Source: Desulfococcaceae bacterium HSG8 (GTDB lineage Bacteria; Desulfobacterota; Desulfobacteria; Desulfobacterales; 4be13). Taken from it: 48,437 bases of DNA. Shown here piece after piece: positions 34,056 to 43,353 of this stretch. Position numbers and translations under genes: made by a program. The DNA lies in the NCBI GenBank assembly GCA_030378015.1, contig JAUCGG010000015.1, positions 1 to 48,437 on the forward strand. Reading direction: 5' to 3'. A model generated the notes under the pieces. The model was given only the letters and a program-made list of their open reading frames with translations, was not told the DNA's origin and ran no database searches. The first letter of the stretch is position 1, and every line of letters begins with the position of its first letter.

Positions 34056-35708
34056 TCATCTGTTGGTTGTTTCATGATTTGCCAACTGAAAGGCTGATTG
34101 CAAATGTCTCAGCAAATCCGCCTTACTGAAGGGCTTTATCAGGAATCCGTCAAAACCGCATGACAATATTCTGTCTTTGTCCTGGCCTGAAGCAAAACCG
34201 GTCACGGCAATTACAGGAATATTTTTTAATTTATCATCCTTTTTTATCCTCGCAGTCGCCTCATACCCGTCCATGACCGGCATGCTGATATCCATCAGGA
34301 CAGCGTGGGGTTGCTGCTGTTTTGTCAGATTTACGGCTTTTTCACCGTCTTCTGCTTCAATGACCCGGGCGTCTGACTGTTGAAGATACATTCTGATAAG
34401 CTCGCGGTTGAATTCAATATCATCTGCAACCAAGACTATTTTGTTTTCAAAGGAAACCGGGTCATCCGCATCCGGCCATGCAAATTCAGGTTCGGTTATT
34501 GCCCCTGCATCCGAAACATCCCGCAATTCAATCGTGAAAGTGCTTCCCCTGCCAGGCTCGCTGTCTAACCGGAGGGTTCCGTTCATCATTTCAACCATAC
34601 GTCTCGCGATTGCCAGCCCGAGTCCTGCCCCGCCGTATTTCCTGGAAGTTCCTCCGTCGTGCTGCTGAAATGCCTCAAATATTTTCTGATGAGAATCCGC
34701 AGGAATACCGATGCCGCTGTCTTCCACGGCAATAAGCAGATCAGATTTTCCCGACTCCTGCGATGAAGCTGTCATGTCTGCCGAAATCCTGATGTATCCG
34801 CTTTGCGTGAATTTAACAGCATTTCCTGTGAGATTGAACAGGCACTGCCGTAAACGGACATCATCTGTCAGCAGCTTGTCTGGAACTTTTTCGGAAACGG
34901 AAAATGATATATCAAGGTTTTTTTCATTTGCCCTGGGAGTGAAGATCTGTTCAATCTGTCTGAATATCCTGCGAACATTTACCGGCTCATGTTGTATATA
35001 TATCTTCCCGGCCTCGATTTCGCAAAGCTCAAGAATATCATCCATGATCATCAGCAGGCTGTTACCGGCAGATTTAATGATTTTAATATTCTGTTTTTGC
35101 GACTCATCCGAGGCCGATTCCTCAAGCAGGGATGAAAAACCGATAATGGCGTTAAGCGGGGTTCGTACTTCATGACTGATATTTGCCAGGAAGCCGCTTT
35201 TTGCTTTGTTGGCGATTTCAGCAGCTTCTTTTGCCCGGGCAAGTTCGGCTGTCCTTTGTTCAACAAGGTTCTCCAGTTCCTCATTCGAGCGTTTCAGCAC
35301 TTCTTCTGCTTTTTTGAGAGTCAGATGGGTGCGGACCCTCGCCAGGACCTCTTCGCTCCGGAATGGTTTGGTTATATAGTCAACACCTCCGACCTCAAAC
35401 CCCCTGATTTTATCCTCTGTCGAGTCCAACGCGCTGATAAATATTACCGGGATATCGCGAATACGTTCATCTTCATGGGATCTGATTCGCCGGCAGACTT
35501 CGTAGCCGTCCGGATCCGGCATACGGATATCCAGGAGAATCAGATCCGGACGGACGGATTTTATTGCCCCGATCGCGATCATCCCGTTCAGAGCGGGTCT
35601 GACTTTATAGCTGTTTTCTGTCAGCAGCTTCTCAAGGACATTCAGGTTCTGCGGGTTGTCGTCAACAATCATAATGACGCCCCGGGTATCAGAAGATATG
35701 TTTTTCAT
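34056..35708 (-). CDS. hybrid histidine kinase REC-HK-REC
   Basis: 550-aa soluble kinase. N-terminal receiver (Asp60 in LILLDIRMPDPDG), coiled linker, H-box ANISHEVRTPLNAIIGFSSLL with His179, ATPase domain (NAVKFT, EDSGIGI, GAGLGLAIARRMVE), and C-terminal receiver (Asp473 in VLMDISMPVMDG). No membrane helix. The intergenic gap to the upstream hybrid kinase gene is 33 bp, so the two are an operon. The N-terminal receiver probably takes phosphate from that kinase, which ends without a dedicated output domain. No DNA-binding output is seen; the final target is elsewhere. Confidence 0.92.
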   Translation of the reverse strand: MKNISSDTRGVIMIVDDNPQNLNVLEKLLTENSYKVRPALNGMIAIGAIKSVRPDLILLDIRMPDPDGYEVCRRIRSHEDERIRDIPVIFISALDSTEDKIRGFEVGGVDYITKPFRSEEVLARVRTHLTLKKAEEVLKRSNEELENLVEQRTAELARAKEAAEIANKAKSGFLANISHEVRTPLNAIIGFSSLLEESASDESQKQNIKIIKSAGNSLLMIMDDILELCEIEAGKIYIQHEPVNVRRIFRQIEQIFTPRANEKNLDISFSVSEKVPDKLLTDDVRLRQCLFNLTGNAVKFTQSGYIRISADMTASSQESGKSDLLIAVEDSGIGIPADSHQKIFEAFQQHDGGTSRKYGGAGLGLAIARRMVEMMNGTLRLDSEPGRGSTFTIELRDVSDAGAITEPEFAWPDADDPVSFENKIVLVADDIEFNRELIRMYLQQSDARVIEAEDGEKAVNLTKQQQPHAVLMDISMPVMDGYEATARIKKDDKLKNIPVIAVTGFASGQDKDRILSCGFDGFLIKPFSKADLLRHLQSAFQLANHETTNR

Positions 35709-35725
35709 GTCTTCATTCCTTTCAG

Positions 35726-35767
35726 AATTTGAAATTCGAGATCAGAAATTCGAATTTCTGATTTTCA
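35726..35767. repeat. heptamer array overlapping the kinase 3' end
   Basis: AATTTGA, AATTCGA, GATCAGA, AATTCGA, ATTTCTG, ATTTTCA. On the minus strand it encodes the last residues (IRNSNF) and stop of the upstream hybrid kinase and fills the gap to the next gene. Confidence 0.75.
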
Positions 35768-37910
35768 AAATAAGAGAAGTAATTTTGTCATATTCATAAT
35801 TATCGGCGAATACTGAGAGTCCGTCAGCCAGCAGCGGCTCGGTTTGCCGGATTTCATGAATGGCCTGCCGGATCATTTCAGGATCCAGTTCTTCAGCCGC
35901 ATTTCTGAGTTTCACGAGCATCTCGGAAGACAATCCCGATAGAGAATCGGGAGTCAGCATTTCCGAAGGTTTTCCTGATCTGCTACTATCGGAGTTCTCA
36001 TATACATAACTGACCCCGAGATGCTTTTGCATCATGTCAAAAATTTCCGTTTCGCTGACGGGCTTTGCGACAAAATCATCACACCCTGCTGCCCTGACAA
36101 GTTCCTGTTCATTTTTAAAAATACTGGCACTTACGGCAATAATGGGGATCTTGTCAATTTCAAGCTCCCGGATGATACGCGTGGCTTCGCACCCGTCCGT
36201 CACAGGCATCAGGATATCCATCCATATCAGATGCGGATGCCATGATTTCCATATGTTAACTGCCTCCTTTCCGTTACCTGCCTCCTTCATCTCGAATCCT
36301 GCCCGTGTCAGCAGCTTCACAAAAAGATATCGGTTATCCGGTTTATCATCAGCGATTAAAATCCTGTATGCCGGCTGATCCGGCGCCAGGTATTTAACCC
36401 GGGGAACATCGTCAGCATGGATTATCCCGGAGGCAACTGCCGGATTCGCGCTGATATGAAACCGGAATACGGAGCCCTTTCCCGGAACACTTTCCACATC
36501 AATATCCCCGCCCATCAGATGCACATACTTCCGGCTCAGTGCCAGACCCAGGCCCGTGCCTTCATGTGCTGCTTTACCGATTTCTGTCTGCATAAAAGGA
36601 ACAAACAGGATTTCAATATCTTCCGGATCAATGCCAGGCCCCGTATCTTCAATTTCAAAAACCAGCACAGTCTGAGCGGCATCCTGATTCATCCTGAGGC
36701 CCTTATCCGTCATTACGCGCAGCGACACCGCACCCTTTTCTGTAAATTTGATCGCATTACCCAGCAGGTTGATCAGTATCTGGCGAAGTTTTGTCCTATC
36801 TGCTGCCACATACCTGGGAACATCAGCGTCGCGGCTGAAAATCAGGCCCAGGTTTTTTTTCTCAGCCTTTGACCGGAACATGTCTTCCAAGGAATCCAGG
36901 ATATGATATAAATCAAACTCCTGCTCCTCGATACCCATTCTCCCGGATTCGATTTTAGACAGATCAAGGACATCGTTGATCAGTGACAGGAGGTGTTCGC
37001 CGCTGCGGTTGATGGTTTCCAGTTCTTTCCGATGTTCGGTCCCAAGCTCCCCGGATCGCGTCATAATCTGGGCAAGACCGAGGATGACATTCAACGGGGT
37101 GCGAAGTTCATGGCTCATGCTGGCAAGAAACGCGCTTTTTGCAAGATTGGCAGCTTCGGCAGCTTCCCTGGCTTCCCTGGCAGACGCCATTTCATTCTGC
37201 AATGCGTCTATTGCCTTCTGAAGTTTCTGATTCGCTTCTGTCATAGGTCCGGTAACCGCGTATTCGATCAGAACATAAATAATCAGCATGGATATCGCTA
37301 TGACCAATGCCGAGATAAAGGTATTGATATTGTTTCTTTGTGTTGCAAACACGTCGAAGTAATCAATCCTTTCGGAAATATCTTTCCGGACAATATCAGG
37401 AAATCCGTTGAGAACCGCCTCCAGTTCGTTCTTTTCCTGTCCGAGGGATTTCACCATCCGGGCGTTTTCCGGGTTTTTCAGGTAGTCATAGCGTTCAGCC
37501 ATGTGCCTGTAAACCGGACCCGCGGATGCTGTGTAATGTTTAAGACGATTCAGAAAACTGTCAATCCGATCCTGATGCTCAATGCAGATGTCATCCATCC
37601 GGCGCAATTTTCCCAAGGATTTCGCTGCTTCGTCAGATGCCTGTTCCGCATTTTTAATCATATTGATATCATGAAGAAAAACAACATCTTCATAAAATCG
37701 GGACTGACGGTTGAACGCGGCCGATGCGCGATGAACCAGTTGAGTGGAAACGATGGCTAATTCCGAGATATTCCGGATTTCGGCTTGGACAAAATTCATA
37801 TTCTGATAGCTGAAGATGATCAGGCAGACAGACAGGAGAACCAGCGGGCTTATGGCAAGCCCCAGTTTTTTACCGACGCTTATATCATATTTCTCTAATT
37901 TTTTTATCAT
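35742..37910 (-). CDS. membrane-bound hybrid histidine kinase with receiver
   Basis: 722 aa. Two membrane helices (about 16-36 and 198-217) flank a helical periplasmic sensor region of about 155 residues. A coiled coil and H-box ASMSHELRTPLNVILGLAQIM follow (His267), then the ATPase domain (NAIKFT, EDTGPGID, GTGLGLALSRKYV), a receiver (Asp565 in IWMDILMPVTDG) and a 70-residue helical tail that may mimic an Hpt domain without an obvious histidine site. It lies downstream of the porin and phosphate-binding-like genes on the same strand, and directly upstream of the REC-HK-REC kinase. Periplasmic anion or substrate sensing is an inference from these neighbours. Confidence 0.92.
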   Translation of the reverse strand: MIKKLEKYDISVGKKLGLAISPLVLLSVCLIIFSYQNMNFVQAEIRNISELAIVSTQLVHRASAAFNRQSRFYEDVVFLHDINMIKNAEQASDEAAKSLGKLRRMDDICIEHQDRIDSFLNRLKHYTASAGPVYRHMAERYDYLKNPENARMVKSLGQEKNELEAVLNGFPDIVRKDISERIDYFDVFATQRNNINTFISALVIAISMLIIYVLIEYAVTGPMTEANQKLQKAIDALQNEMASAREAREAAEAANLAKSAFLASMSHELRTPLNVILGLAQIMTRSGELGTEHRKELETINRSGEHLLSLINDVLDLSKIESGRMGIEEQEFDLYHILDSLEDMFRSKAEKKNLGLIFSRDADVPRYVAADRTKLRQILINLLGNAIKFTEKGAVSLRVMTDKGLRMNQDAAQTVLVFEIEDTGPGIDPEDIEILFVPFMQTEIGKAAHEGTGLGLALSRKYVHLMGGDIDVESVPGKGSVFRFHISANPAVASGIIHADDVPRVKYLAPDQPAYRILIADDKPDNRYLFVKLLTRAGFEMKEAGNGKEAVNIWKSWHPHLIWMDILMPVTDGCEATRIIRELEIDKIPIIAVSASIFKNEQELVRAAGCDDFVAKPVSETEIFDMMQKHLGVSYVYENSDSSRSGKPSEMLTPDSLSGLSSEMLVKLRNAAEELDPEMIRQAIHEIRQTEPLLADGLSVFADNYEYDKITSLILKIRNSNF

Positions 37911-37949
37911 TATCTTACCCGTTTTTTATGGCCCTGCGGTGACTTTGAT

Positions 37950-38410
37950 CTTCCTTTCTGGTATTTGTCTGAACCACGATTTGCAGGATTCAGACAGATG
38001 GCGCAGTAAAATCAAATCCGTGTTCATCCGTGTCCTATTTATTTTTTAGGACACGGATTTACACGGATTTTCGTTTCGGCCATTTGTCTGAACCATGATT
38101 CGCAGGATTAAAGGATTTTCGGGATTAACATATCGTAAATCATGCAAATATTTTAATCCTGGAAATCCGGGTTCAGGCAGATGGCGCAATAAAATCAAAT
38201 CCGTGTTCATCCGTGTTCATCCGTGTCCTATTTATTTTTTTAGGACACGGATTTACACGGATTTACACGGATTTTCGTTTCGGCTGTTTGTCTGAACCAT
38301 GATTCGCATGATTAAATAATTTTCGGGATTAACGTATCGTAAATCCTGCAAATCTTTTAATCCTGCAAATCCGGGTTCAGACAAATGACCGCAACGAAAA
38401 TCAAGGCACA
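37950..38410. repeat. two tandem copies of a 'GTCTGAACC' repeat with decamers
   Basis: TTCGTTTCGGCCATTTGTCT opens the two copies (near 38070 and 38273). Each contains TCCGTGTTCATCCGTGTCC, its inverse GGACACGGATTTACACGG, and tandem ACACGGATTT decamers. It lies between the kinase and the porin; no gene. Confidence 0.7.
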
Positions 38411-38444
38411 AAATATGATTTTACGCTCCTGCTTTCCGATGACA

Positions 38445-39587
38445 TTAAAAAGTGAATGTCATTTTTGCCGCAAACAAAAACCAGTTTTCCGAAGCCTCAT
38501 TCAACGGTGACGTCACCTGGGCCAGACCGTTCATCATATGACCCTCCAGTTTGAATATCCAGTTCTTACTGATGTCAAACCGGGTAGTCAGCGCAAGGTC
38601 TTTTCTCCACATTGATGCCCTGGGCAATCCCACTGTCTCAGCTCCTTTACCGCCCTTGTCATCTTTGTTTACATACAATTCACCATAATAGGTTCCCATC
38701 GTTAACCAATCAGTGAGGCGATAAGAAACGCTGGCGTACCAGGATTCACCTGTCTGGTCTCTTAAGGTGAACCTATCGTTGACTATATATTTATAGGGAA
38801 CATACCGGTATTCTGCTGCCAATGAGAGGTTTCCGTGTAAATATTCTGCTGAGGCCAGATAAAATTTTGCTGTAAATTCCATTTCCCCCAAAGGTATTTT
38901 CGCCTTGGTGTCCGGGTAGTCAAATAATGTGCCTGCAAGGGTCAGACCCTCAAGAGGCGTTTCCCATTCTGCATAGGCTGTGTAGGATTCGTCTGCCTCA
39001 ATATCACTTATCGGATTCAGCGACAGGGCTTCCATATTCCGCGCAGATCCGCCGTCCGTATCCATTTGCACCGTGCCGTACTGGAGTTCATAGGAGATTC
39101 TTCCGGGCAGATAGCCGTATATGCCGACGCCGGTTGTTGCCAGGTAGGTTTCCCTGGGAATGTCGTCATAAACCATCAGCGGCAGGAATATACTTGTACG
39201 GGCTGCGTCAATATCGCGGAACCGGTTATATAAGCCAAAGGGCCTTTTGATCTTTCCCGCGCGGATACCCAGCCAGTTCCTGTACCGGTAGTCTCCGAAG
39301 GCCCAGTCCACTGTCATCTCATTATTCCCGATATCCCCGAGATCGCGGGACAGGAGTTGTACGCCGATCCTCAGATTGTCGGTCAGTTCCGAAGCAAAGC
39401 TGATTCCCGCTTCATTAAACTGAAATGTGCCGTCACGGGTGTCAGCATAATAGAAATCATTGTGATCCGTTATCAGGAAGCCCTGGGAAATGAACCCGTG
39501 GATATTTATCTGATCCGTATCCCATGCAGCAGAGTTTCCTGTAATTCCGAAAACAGATGTCATTAAAAGGATTATCACTCTTTTCAT
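38445..39587 (-). CDS. outer-membrane porin-like beta-barrel protein
   Basis: 380 aa with a signal peptide (MKRVIILLMTSVFGITGNSA, cleavage before AWDTDQ). It has alternating beta-strand pattern rich in Tyr/Gly/Asp throughout and a C-terminal AAKMTFTF ending in Phe, the outer-membrane assembly signal. Similar in plan to OprO/OprP-like and general porins. ATG 39587, AGGAGGGATCA upstream. It follows the binding-protein gene by 9 bp, so the two are an operon for periplasmic uptake or sensing of a solute, perhaps phosphate. Confidence 0.85.
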   Translation of the reverse strand: MKRVIILLMTSVFGITGNSAAWDTDQINIHGFISQGFLITDHNDFYYADTRDGTFQFNEAGISFASELTDNLRIGVQLLSRDLGDIGNNEMTVDWAFGDYRYRNWLGIRAGKIKRPFGLYNRFRDIDAARTSIFLPLMVYDDIPRETYLATTGVGIYGYLPGRISYELQYGTVQMDTDGGSARNMEALSLNPISDIEADESYTAYAEWETPLEGLTLAGTLFDYPDTKAKIPLGEMEFTAKFYLASAEYLHGNLSLAAEYRYVPYKYIVNDRFTLRDQTGESWYASVSYRLTDWLTMGTYYGELYVNKDDKGGKGAETVGLPRASMWRKDLALTTRFDISKNWIFKLEGHMMNGLAQVTSPLNEASENWFLFAAKMTFTF

Positions 39588-39596
39588 TGATCCCTC

Positions 39597-40016
39597 CTAT
39601 TGATCCCCGATTATTTTAATCTCGCGATTTTCAAGTTTTGCACCGGATGAAACATATCCGACAGCACCATGCTTTTTAGATATAAATTCAACCATTTCTG
39701 TTTCGCTATTGATGGTTTCCGGCGGCATACCCCTGCCTGTAAAGACTATTCTTTTCCAGTAAATCTCCCATTCAACATGGGGCAGTCTGACATATTTTTT
39801 CAGAAACATACTGTGGAGTTCGGGATTGCTTATAACGACAAACCTGATCCTGGAATTATCACTCCACTGAACCCTTTTGCCTAAGAAAATTTCCCGGACC
39901 TCCTTCTGACTCAGGATCGTTTCCGGCACATCCTTGTTTGCAATAATCAGGACATCGCCGAAAGATACAGAATCAAGTGCGATTATCATCAGCAATACGG
40001 CGACAGCATTTTTCAT
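39597..40016 (-). CDS. periplasmic phosphate-binding-like protein (PstS-type, short)
   Basis: 139 aa with a signal peptide (MKNAVAVLLMIIALDSVSFG). The body resembles the short PBP-like proteins related to PstS: VLIIANKDVPETILSQKEVR, EIFLGKRVQWSD, EWEIYWKRIVFTGRGMPPE, HGAVGYVSSGA. It has one lobe only, shorter than PstS (about 330 aa). It is the first gene of a minus-strand set with a porin and two hybrid kinases. It probably serves as a soluble ligand sensor for the membrane kinase rather than an ABC transporter subunit, since no permease is present (inference). Confidence 0.85.
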   Translation of the reverse strand: MKNAVAVLLMIIALDSVSFGDVLIIANKDVPETILSQKEVREIFLGKRVQWSDNSRIRFVVISNPELHSMFLKKYVRLPHVEWEIYWKRIVFTGRGMPPETINSETEMVEFISKKHGAVGYVSSGAKLENREIKIIGDQ

Positions 40017-40070
40017 GTTTTTCTCCTATGTAACTCCAATTAAGTTACTGATTATTCACGATGTGCAACT

Positions 40071-40548
40071 TATAATGCCACGAAGGCACAAAAGCGCGAA
40101 GTCTCACAAGGTTCTTTGTGTTTCTTCGTGTCTTTGTGTCTTTGTGGCATTATATTATATCTCTGTATCTTTGCGGCATTATCTCTCTGTATCTGACGCT
40201 ATGTGCAACTTATAATGCCACGAAGGCACAAAAGCGCGAAGTCTCACAAAGGTTCTTTGTGTTTCTTCGTGTCTTTGTGTCTCTTCGTGTCTTTGTGTCT
40301 CTTCGTGTCTTTGTGTCTTTGTGGCATTATATTATATCTCTGTATCTTTGCGGCATTATCTCTCTGTATCTGACGCTATGTGCAGCTTATAATGCCACGA
40401 AGACACAAAGGCGCGAAGTCTCACAAAGGTTCTTTGTGTTTCTTCGTGTCTTTGTGGCATTATATTATATTATATCTCTGTATCTTTGCGGCATTATATG
40501 TCTGTGTTCTCTTCGGTTAAAAAAAGTTTCGCATGGCGTTTATTCGTA
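40071..40548. repeat. three imperfect tandem copies of the TGCAAC repeat
   Basis: Units begin ATGTGCAACTTATAATGCC at 40071, at 40201, and near 40378 (GCAGCTT there). They are 130, 177 and about 170 bp long. Inner octamers CTTTGTGT/CTTCGTGT vary in number and explain the length differences. Short open frames here are repeat translations. Confidence 0.85.
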
Positions 40549-41000
40549 AGATGATTTTGCAAATCGTTTTCAGGATGAACAACTATTTGCAGAATCGTTT
40601 TACTCCGCGCTGGCTGTGTGCTTTACTGAATTTTACCCGGTCTGCTAAACTAAAGTTTCCCGCGGCATGGGACAGGGATGCACACAGATTATTTCCGTAT
40701 GCGCACGGGTCATTTCTGTGATAAAATCCGTGCGTATCCGTGTTCATCCGTGTCCCATATTATTTTCGGGCAGGTCTCTAAGTATTTTTTACCTGCCATT
40801 CTTATCTCCTTTTGCTTTCACCCGGAATCCACTTAAACGGAAAGTTTTCAATTCCTGATATTTTTTCAGATACCTTGGGAAAAGTCAATGGGGTAAATGG
40901 TAAAGGATAAAGGATAAATGCCCCGGGTTCGTAGTCCCGCCTTCAGGCGGCATTTTGTAAAAGCAGAGGCTTATACCCCGGACTTTCAAAGTGGTGTATT
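40549..41000. other. intergenic, no gene recognised
   Basis: Contains TCCGTGTTCATCCGTGTCCC, a half copy of the CCGCCTTCAGGCGG hairpin (about 40935), and a heptamer array (40892-40919: GGTAAAT, GGTAAAG, GATAAAG, GATAAAT). Confidence 0.5.
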
Positions 41001-41127
41001 AAAGCGTGTACCATATGACTTTGCGGTAAAAAAGGTTGCATTTTTTCCGTTTTTGTATATAATTATATCAAGTTTGAGGATGAAGTTTACTTGCAATAAC
41101 TACCGCAAAGTCATATGTACACGCTTT
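41001..41127. mobile_element. 127-bp MITE with 27-bp inverted ends (family C)
   Basis: AAAGCGTGTACCATATGACT at 41001-41027 and its inverse at 41101-41127 (one mismatch). The centre is AT-rich and non-coding. Confidence 0.8.
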
Positions 41128-41275
41128 AGTATAACAATTTGTAAATTCCCCTTTCGTAAAGGGGCCGGGGGGATTTTTGTCGCAACAGCCTTTTTTAGCA
41201 AGAAAAATCCCCAGTTCCCCTTTAAGAAAGGGGGAGGAATTTACGAATTGCTGTACTAGTACAGCAAGTCACAAG
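41128..41275. repeat. C-rich/G-rich palindromic repeat, diverged copy
   Basis: TTGTAAATTCCCCTTTCGTA opens it and AATTTACGAATTGCTGTACT closes it, with inverted C-rich arms inside. It abuts the 41001-41127 element. Confidence 0.65.
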
Positions 41276-41298
41276 TTCGTACACACTTTTTCAGCCTG

Positions 41299-41356
41299 TA
41301 GCGTAATCTTTCAGATTGCGTCTGTTCCTTCCGGCGCAATCTGAAAGATTACGCTA
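41299..41356. repeat. 22-bp perfect hairpin
   Basis: TAGCGTAATCTTTCAGATTG arm (41299-41320) pairs perfectly with 41335-41356 around a 14-base loop. Confidence 0.85.
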
Positions 41357-41540
41357 CCCTCAGGGGAGCAGTCCTGCTCATCCCTGAGCGTTTTTAATCA
41401 GGGCATATGGTGTTTTCAGACTGTGTACGAATTTATGCCTTGCTGTACTGAGGCAGAAATTCGTTACCCCTTTCTGCTCCGGACTGACAAATCCGGCGGC
41501 TCGGATTTGCCAATCCGAGCGAGGGTAACGAACTTCTGCC

Positions 41541-41691
41541 TTGCTGTACTATACACCACTTTTTAAGTTCGTCCCCCCCTTTTTTAAAGGGGGCCGGGGG
41601 GATTTTATGTTACAAAAAAAGGGTATTGCGGCAGAAATCCCCCCGGCCCCCCTTTAAAAAAGGGGGGAGGAATTTACAAGTTGATGTACTA
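41541..41691. repeat. C-rich/G-rich palindromic repeat, copy 2
   Basis: Nearly identical to 674-824 (ACACCACTTTTTAAGTTCG, C-rich and G-rich arms, GATTTTATGTTAC centre). Confidence 0.8.
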
Positions 41692-41984
41692 ATGATTTAT
41701 GATTGAGTCTTTTTATAAATTATGATATTCTGAATTATAGTGAAGGGGAATTTTTTACCATTAAATACTCCTTTTGCCCTATTGACTTTTATTATCACTT
41801 TATGAGAATGAGAGACCTGATATTTTCATGACAGCATCAGCAGATGGAATTTCATTTTTTAATTTTCACGGTATGCCGGGATATTAACTCATCATTCCGG
41901 ATGACTATCCGAACAGATTCCTAATGATTTTCCATCTGCAAGAGCATTTTCAAACTACAGGGCATGTGAGCTTTGTATTAAATA

Positions 41985-42123
41985 ACGCCATGTACAACTT
42001 TTTAACCGAAGAGAACACAGACCATAATGCCACACAAAGGCACTCAGCCACAAAGAAACACAGAGAACCTTCGTGAGCCTTTGTGCCTTCGCGCCTTCGT
42101 GGCATTATAAGTTGCACATAGCG
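41985..42123. mobile_element. TGCAAC-family MITE with 7-bp duplication
   Basis: ACGCCATGTACAACTTTTTA at the left and ATAAGTTGCACATAGCG at the right. TTAAATA flanks both ends (41978-41984 and 42124-42130). Confidence 0.8.
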
Positions 42124-42166
42124 TTAAATATTAAATTAAAAAAACAATATTTTCCGGAGAAAAATC

Positions 42167-42607
42167 ATGAATTGGAAACAGATAATTTCAGGAATGATTG
42201 CGGGGCTTGCTATCGGTGTCGGGGGAGCTTTTTTTATTCTGCAAAATCAGGTTACAATGCTGGAACAACAGATTGACCTCCTGGGTTCTGAACTGGAAGC
42301 TGCCTCAGATATAAAAGGAATCCACCAGGCAATCAGCGCGCAGAGAATCAAAGACCCCCTGTCGCTGTATCTCACCGGGATGAGCATCAGCAGGGCTTAT
42401 GAATCTGCCGGGAAACAGCCCATAGAGCACGTAAAGGAAGACTTGGAGGCCGCGCTGGTTCATGCTGATTTCTCCGGTGCTTTTAAAGACCTGCATCCTA
42501 TCAAAGACGCGCTGAAGACTGTCCAGGAATCTGGTAATGATCAGGAAATATCATCAGCTATTGATCAGGCATCTTCGAAGCTTACAGGGCAGTTGGAAAA
42601 GAAATAA
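42167..42607 (+). CDS. membrane-anchored small protein of unknown function
   Basis: 146 aa. N-terminal uncleaved anchor (QIISGMIAGLAIGVGGAFFI), a short coiled coil (QNQVTMLEQQIDLLGSELEA), then a helical soluble domain with repeated acidic/basic helices, ending SKLTGQLEKK. CCGGAGAAAAATC precedes ATG 42167, a good ribosome site. Faces the periplasm by the usual rule (few positive charges after the helix). No family recognised; no operon partner. Confidence 0.72.
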   Translation: MNWKQIISGMIAGLAIGVGGAFFILQNQVTMLEQQIDLLGSELEAASDIKGIHQAISAQRIKDPLSLYLTGMSISRAYESAGKQPIEHVKEDLEAALVHADFSGAFKDLHPIKDALKTVQESGNDQEISSAIDQASSKLTGQLEKK

Positions 42608-42616
42608 GAAATAACA

Positions 42617-42774
42617 AACTACTACACCGATTCGTAAATTCCTCCCCCCTTTTTTAAAGGGGGGCCGGGGGGGATTTCTGCCGTAACACCTTTTTTTAGC
42701 AACGTAAAATCCCCCCTGCCCCCTTTAAAAAAGGGGGGGACGAACTTAAAAAGTGCTGTACTACAAATTCCAAA
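42617..42774. repeat. C-rich/G-rich palindromic repeat, inverted copy
   Basis: TACACCGATTCGTAAATTCC to AACTTAAAAAGTGCTGTACT with C-rich and G-rich arms; opposite orientation to 41541-41691. Confidence 0.78.
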
Positions 42775-42812
42775 TAAATTCCGGCATCCTTCATTTGTCG
42801 GTTTGCACTTCA

Positions 42813-42865
42813 CTGTAGAACAATTTTTCAAATTGTTTAAAACAATTTGAAAAATTGTTCTACAG
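42813..42865. repeat. 26-bp perfect hairpin (GTAGAAC family)
   Basis: CTGTAGAACAATTTTTCAAA arm and its exact inverse with a single-base centre. Similar plan to 30181-30233 with compensating changes. Confidence 0.85.
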
Positions 42866-42898
42866 CCCGAAAAAGTGTAAACTACTTTCAGCTTTTAT

Positions 42899-43062
42899 CT
42901 CGTCATAAGTTCTCTGAAGCCGCTGTTCTGAGTCCCCCTTTTTTAAAGGGGGATTCAGGGGGATTTCAGCAGGTCGGGGGAAATCCCCCGGCCCCCTTTA
43001 AAAAAAGGGGGAGTTTCCCTGTGAGTTATTTCAGCTATTTATGAGAACTTACGACTCACGAG
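42899..43062. mobile_element. MITE family A, inverted copy with 7-bp duplication
   Basis: CTCGTCATAAGTTCTC (four bases missing from the end repeat) to GAGAACTTACGACTCACGAG; CTTTTAT flanks both ends (42892-42898, 43063-43069). Confidence 0.88.
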
Positions 43063-43117
43063 CTTTTATGAAAGATGCCTAAATTCCAAAATACAATATC
43101 CGAATCCCGACATTGGG

Positions 43118-43277
43118 TGCAATTAAAAATGTTAGGAAGTCCTTGTTCCCAGACTCCGTCTGGGAACACACCTTGTCCGGCAAACTCTGTTTGCCATACA
43201 TGCAAAACGGAGTTTTGCGTGCAATTGCGTTCCCAAACGGAGTTTGGGAACGAGGGCACCTGACACTTTTAATTGCA
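43118..43277. mobile_element. 165-bp multi-hairpin element, copy 2
   Basis: Reverse orientation of 30307-30471: TGCAATTAAAAATGTTAGG to CTGACACTTTTAATTGCA. CCCGACATT occurs on both sides (before GGG at the left, immediately after at the right), consistent with a target duplication. Confidence 0.8.
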
Positions 43278-43353
43278 CCCGACATTAGCGATTCGGATAT
43301 TGGAATTCATTTGGAATTTGAAATTTGGAATTTATTTGGAATTTGTGATTTCT

